Part shown: positions 59,451 to 64,000 of the stretch, in pieces | Position numbering within the stretch: position 1 is the stretch's first letter | How the letters are laid out: each line of letters opens with the position of its first letter | NCBI GenBank assembly: GCA_951799445.1 | Contig: CATOGU010000233.1 | Location: 1 to 64,000 of the forward strand | DNA from: Pseudisothecium myosuroides | Taxonomy: Eukaryota; Streptophyta; Bryopsida; Hypnales; Lembophyllaceae | Direction: 5' to 3' | Length of the DNA: 64,000 nucleotides | Notes under the pieces: model-generated | What the model was told of the DNA's origin: nothing | Database searches by the model: none | Seen by the model: the letters and a program-made list of their open reading frames with translations, nothing else | Made by a program: the position numbers and the translations under genes

Positions 59451-59733
59451 AGGTAACTACACCCAATTTCGACCCCTTTCTAAAACCGACCCCTACATAT
59501 TCTTGCCTAAAATGTACTCCCACTATTTATGAGAATTTAGGGTCGGTTTTAGAAACACCTATTTTCAGTACTTTGAATATTGATAGTTTATGCATACGGT
59601 GTCCAAAAAATGCATTCTCAAAGAATCTAAAATCTCCTTTGGACTACCAACAAGACCCCACAAAAAGTTTTCCAATTTAATAATGAGAACTATGCTGAAT
59701 TGCTTAAATGGTCGATTTTAGGTGTAGTTACCT
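59451..59733. mobile_element. TA-flanked MITE, AGGTAACTACACC group, uninterrupted copy (283 bp)
   Basis: The left end AGGTAACTACACCCAATTTC and inverted right end AGGTAACTACACCTAAAATC have TA at 59449-59450 (shared with the preceding MITE) and 59734-59735. It contains the intact site TTGCTTAAATGG (TTAA 59704-59707) that is occupied in the copy at 52370-54012. Confidence 0.85.
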
Positions 59734-59735
59734 TA

Positions 59736-62700
59736 TGTGAAGTCAAACGGATTGAGAGAAAGAAACCCATTTCAGGGCGGCCTCTTCACTGATAAACACC
59801 TGAAGATTGATACACGTGCAAATGCATTTGAGTAAAGCCGTAAGAGTCATGGAGATGGTGGAACAAGCAAATGATTCAGAGATTGGAAGTGAAACTTATA
59901 CTTGAAAGTCTTGCAAGTAAATCACACAAGCACCGACAAGGGAATGATATCAGAGAGGATATGTTGTGTGTAACTTACAGTGTGCTTTCATGAGTCTGAA
60001 TCATGGAGAAGAAGATGATGCAAAAGCTTGCAAACGTAAATAGGTCTTCAACAACATTTGCTTAACATTAGCATATTCAATCTTTACAAATTCCATTTGG
60101 TTTTGAATTCACTTTAAGGTATGCTCCAAATGCCACTCACTTGCATTTGGACCAAAATGCAACACAAAAAAATAGATATTGATGACACAAGATGCACACA
60201 ACCCAAACCTTAGGATTTAGAAGAGCCTAGTGTCAATTTTTGCTATGCATACAACGATACTTTGAAATTTCTGAACTTATTCATACAATGTCCAGATAAT
60301 GCATGCTAAAGTGCGTTGGAATCCTCTTTCACTTACAGGTAAGATCCAATAAGAGCTTGGACTGATGCACTTACCTTCATCATCTTCATGTGAAATCAGT
60401 TCTAGGATCACTTGGATAGCTCCCCATGAGAGCGAGATGCAGGTGCTTGCAATCAAATAGGGTTCCTACTGTCTTTCTGCACACCAGTCCAGGCTTGGAA
60501 GTTTGAGAGTGTCACTATTTGTATCCTTGCTATATCAATGTCAAGGGGCTCTTCTTTGGTGCAAGCGTGCAGTCACGGCATAATGCATGGGAAGGAGGAA
60601 TGGGGGTGGAGTGACAAGTTACTCAAACTTACGAGGCTTGCACTTAGTTTTGACATCTTATGTAAACTGATATTTTGTTAAAATGGCGGTATTCCATAAA
60701 CTTGACGCTTTTTAGTTTAGACCGGGCGGTCTGAAACCTATACTAGTCCTAGATTGTATGGCTAAAGAAAAAATGGAATGGAAAAATGGAAAATTTCATA
60801 TGCCATTTTAATGAAATTTCCCATTGTGGTACAAATGTACATGAAAATAGCATTAAAGAGGGACAAAACTTTCTTCCATGTACTCTTGCATGATATCCTA
60901 CGATTCAAGAAATAAATTTTAAATGTGAGAGATATGAAATTAACAAGTTTCAACATTGCATAGTAGTATTCTAATTAAAAGTTGAAAAGTTGAGGGCACA
61001 TATAACTAGCCAACGTAGAGACAAACTTATCATTGAGCTTGCCTTACTATAATTGTCGTTAATAACAACTAAGCACAATTTCTATTATTAAACATAAATT
61101 ATTTATATTGGATCTTATTGGCTACTAAAAGAGGATTCTAAAATACTTTAGCATGCATAATTTTGACATTGTATGAATAAGCTATGAATGAATGGCATTT
61201 TTTATTATCTCTAGGTGTATCAAAAAACAATACTAGGATCTCATTGACTCTCATGTTTTGTGTACATTTGTATTTGAAGTTTTTTGTGATGTTTTTTGGT
61301 CCAAATGTAGGTGTTGCATTTTAGGCAATATTGATTATAGGTGTACAAATATCTTGCATTAGAGAACATGAAAGAAATGCTACCATAGATTGCTCTTTTT
61401 AAAAAAAAAAAAGTCAGAATATGAATTTTGAGGCTCCACTTGTATGGGATTTCTTGCAACTCCAATTAAAATAAGGTATTGACTACACCTCCAAGCAAGC
61501 ACATATACCCATTAGCATGGGTTCTATTATTAGAATGTTTTAGATTTATTTAGATCTTACTGAAAATTTAAAGAAGATTTAAAAAAATTCTTTCATTATT
61601 AAAATTGAACACTATATAAATAAACTATAAAAGATTGCTAATTGCTAATTATAGATTAATTTAAAACCAATTATAAGCTCTAATATTCAATAGATGCACA
61701 TTTTGAGCAAGAATTCGTAAGGGTTGATTTTGCAACAAGTTTAGCTTTGTAGCACATTACCTTAACTCAAGTAATATTAAGAAAATAATACAAGAAAAAA
61801 GAGGAGAACTTGACCTAGGTTGAAACCAAGTCAACTTGATTGATACACTAGTAAGGTAGACATATCCAAATGGACCTTAGTCCATTTGTAACTTCCACTT
61901 ATATAAATATCCAATTTTGCTCTATTGCAACCAAATGTAGTGAAAATTGTTTTCATATTCCCATTATGACAAATTAACATTGATGGGATAGAAATAGATT
62001 GAAGAGTGACAATTTTATTAATTCAATTAATGCAACATTCAACATTGCGATTTGTGCACTTCACAAAAAAAATTCCATTTATTATTCTTCAATATTCAAG
62101 AACACTTTTAGATTTTCATTCAATTGTGTAGGAATCAACAAAGTCTAATAGACAAGGATAGTGTATACTCAGGGACAACAATGAATGCTATATACTTTTG
62201 CTTTTTTTATAAAAATGAGTTGACTAAAGCACATGTAAAATATTCCCTAATTTGCCAATGGGGTGTAACTTTGTCTGATAAACGTCTAAAAATGTGCAAG
62301 ACCAAAGGGTCTACAATGGATCATCCTACCTTATACAATAGAACTTTTATAATGTGAATTTCTATAAGCCAATAACCTCTCTAAAATGATATTATTCCTC
62401 TGGTCTTGGCCTAGACGCATTGAAGATGTACAAAATAAGTAAAAAAAGAAAAGCAACTTTCATTGCATTTGGAATCCAAATGTCGCTTTAGTGAACGTGA
62501 CTTCATCCAGAAGCGCCACAAAATTTTAGCCCACTAAAAAAATCTTCAAATGTAATTAATGTTGCAATTCCTTTCTAATGTAATATTCTCCCCCAATCTT
62601 GGGGCTATTACCTTATGGAAGTTCTATTGTAGTAAGGTGGAAGTGTTTATTACCATCCACTTCAGCAATTCCTCATGTTCAGATGCAGAATCAACACATG

Positions 62701-62930
62701 AGACTATTTTTTAACACAATAGCAATTTGGAAATCATAACTTTTCAAAAAAAATTGTAAGTTTTGAATTTGCATAAATATACTATAAAATTCAACTGATT
62801 GATGTAAAGTAAACCGTTTTCGGCATTCATGTACACATTTAGAACATTTTGGACTACTTGCATAATTTCAAGATGGGTTTAGGATTCAAGTTGGTTTTAG
62901 ACTTCCACCTTAACAATCAGGCTGGCACTT
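59736..62930. other. AT-rich, no recognised gene
   Basis: No convincing coding region or complete repeat. Near 60250-60350 the words TTCATACAATGTCCAGATAATGC and CGTTGGAATCCTC echo the interior of the TA-flanked MITEs (57410, 59600), so a decayed copy may be present. Confidence 0.4.
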
Positions 62931-62942
62931 GGCACTTGGCAC

Positions 62943-63640
62943 AGTGGAGGCATGGGTGGAAATCCATGTTGGATTCCTCATGAGTCTTAACGAATGCGTA
63001 GATGTCATGTGGCAAAATGCCAACGTTGATGATGAAACAGAGGAGACGGATGTCTAGGCTATCAGTACATGATTCACACTGTGTGAATTCTGCAGTTATT
63101 TTGAATGATTTTGAGTGCCTTGAGTTTCTGAGGAATTTTTTGCACAATGTTGGAATTGGATTGTCAAAGCTAAGTTATACAGTACGAAAGGCAGCGCACT
63201 TGATGAGCACAACGTGTGGGATCGTCGTCTTCGCCATTGCAATGTCGGACAAGAAGCTCAGGAATTCGCAGCGCAACAATGTGTATGTATTGAATCCCTC
63301 TAGTACAAATATTTTCTTGTGGCATCCAATTTATAGATGCTACAATTGTTTCTTATGCCCCCCAATTGGAAAGAGTAGTCAGGGCATGGCAGTAACGAGT
63401 TTTCTGTTTGTGGGCGTAGGTGCAAATGGACACACAGGCTAGCAATGGAAGCTAATGCTTATAGACCTGACTGCCCGCATTGGTAAAGACCAGAATGTAC
63501 GCACCACCGCTTCAGGTTCTGTGCATTCATTACGTTGCCACAACTCTTCTTTTGCTGGAAATATCAAATTTTCCTTCAGCAACGACACAAAATGCAGCCT
63601 AACCTTGCACCTCGTGTTTGAGCAAGGTTTAGGGTTTTAC
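62943..63640 (+). CDS. Possible exons of an unrecognised gene
   Basis: Coding-like segments with splice signals. From about 62944, after GGCACAG, VEAWVEIHVGFLMSLNECVD is followed by an acidic run ending TEETDV. From about 63180, after TTATACAG, TKGSALDEHNVWDRRLRHCN continues to a GTATGT donor near 63280. From about 63460 RIGKDQNVRTTASGSVHSLR is open. A competing frame (63002-63442) overlaps the first two. I recognise no domain, and frames and junctions are uncertain; the 3' part may lie beyond the window. Confidence 0.25.
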
Positions 63641-63664
63641 ATACTTACATACTTTAGGGTTTAG

Positions 63665-64000
63665 GTTGTAGGGGTACTGAGGTTGGGACCTTTCTGTGTT
63701 CGTAATGTGTCTGAAAATCTTGTCAGATTCGTAAGGTGCTCACCACTGGTCTTTTGCAAGCAGTTGAGGTGGCAAGAAAGATTCTGTGGATCCTGTTAAA
63801 TGATGAGAGAGGTGGTTTAAGAGTTCACTTTGAGAGCGAATTCTTAACAGAGCTCTTGCCTCTTTTTTTTTAAAATTTTGTTTTTTAAGGTACATTTTGC
63901 TGAATTTTTTATATGCAAAGCGACATCGTATTGATGTTCAACTACGTAGCGCGGTATCTGAGTATCATTGCGTTTTGATCTGGAACAGGGGGTCCGAGAT
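63665..64000. other. Right edge of window, nothing recognised
   Basis: No clear feature; the sequence may continue an intron or exon of the possible gene at 62943-63640. Confidence 0.3.

Noticed and set aside
63160..63270. MADS-box-like stretch (VRKAAHLMSTTCGIVVFAIAMS)
   Set aside because: The KA-x-L-x-C spacing is off by one and the MADS N-terminus is missing. An overlapping frame with splice signals fits coding better.

Overview
The window is nuclear DNA from the plant lineage (Streptophyta). The best evidence is a 28-residue exon of the splicing factor SF3B5 in its plant form (35142-35227, minus strand). Supporting evidence is GT-AG introns with plant-like donors (GTAAGT, GTATGT), AATAAA polyadenylation signals, a CACTA transposon, a Helitron helicase remnant and a long array of ~180-bp satellite DNA. 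I cannot name the species. A charophyte alga or a seedless plant is only a guess, suggested by the abundance of TTAA-flanked (piggyBac-type) elements, which are scarce in flowering plants.

Layout. (1) 1-7719 is the right part of a CACTA element whose left end lies outside the window. It carries a multi-exon plus-strand gene, and a CCGG-rich retroelement-like insertion (about 2500-5670, with a gag-like ORF broken by one TAG) sits in one of its introns. The CACTA terminus at 7719 interrupts an older minus-strand ORF. (2) 7720-11320 holds decayed mobile DNA: a Ty3/gypsy reverse-transcriptase scrap and, on the minus strand, the C-terminal part of a Helitron/PIF1-type helicase with frameshifts. 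The helicase is cut off exactly where the satellite starts. (3) 11321-30398 is a 19-kb tandem array of about 106 monomers of ~180 bp, each with a dyad-symmetric element. The array has monomer subtypes and a 4121-bp higher-order duplication, and is a candidate centromeric or pericentromeric satellite. (4) 31265-32526 is a TTAA-flanked inverted-repeat element. (5) 32862-34599 is the one convincing intact gene. It has three exons on the minus strand and encodes a 457-residue protein with a DUF3990/ADP-ribosyltransferase-like C-terminal domain. Upstream of it, on the same strand, lie an orphan SF3B5 exon and a CT-rich leader/promoter-like region. (6) 36.3-59.7 kb is an AT-rich archive of nested non-autonomous DNA transposons.

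The most notable result is in region 6. One superfamily has termini CCCCTAAAGGnC and TTAA target duplications. Two insertions can be compared with an uninterrupted paralogous site elsewhere in this window, so the TTAA duplication can be read directly. TA-flanked MITE families (termini AGGTAACTACACC, AGGTAAACYAGCCC and AAGTGAGCC) are nested in the TTAA elements or stacked against them, in three places at the TA inside a terminal TTAA. No transposase ORF for either group is present, so both must be mobilised in trans. (7) 59.7-64 kb is mostly featureless, with a few possible exons of an unrecognised gene at the right edge.
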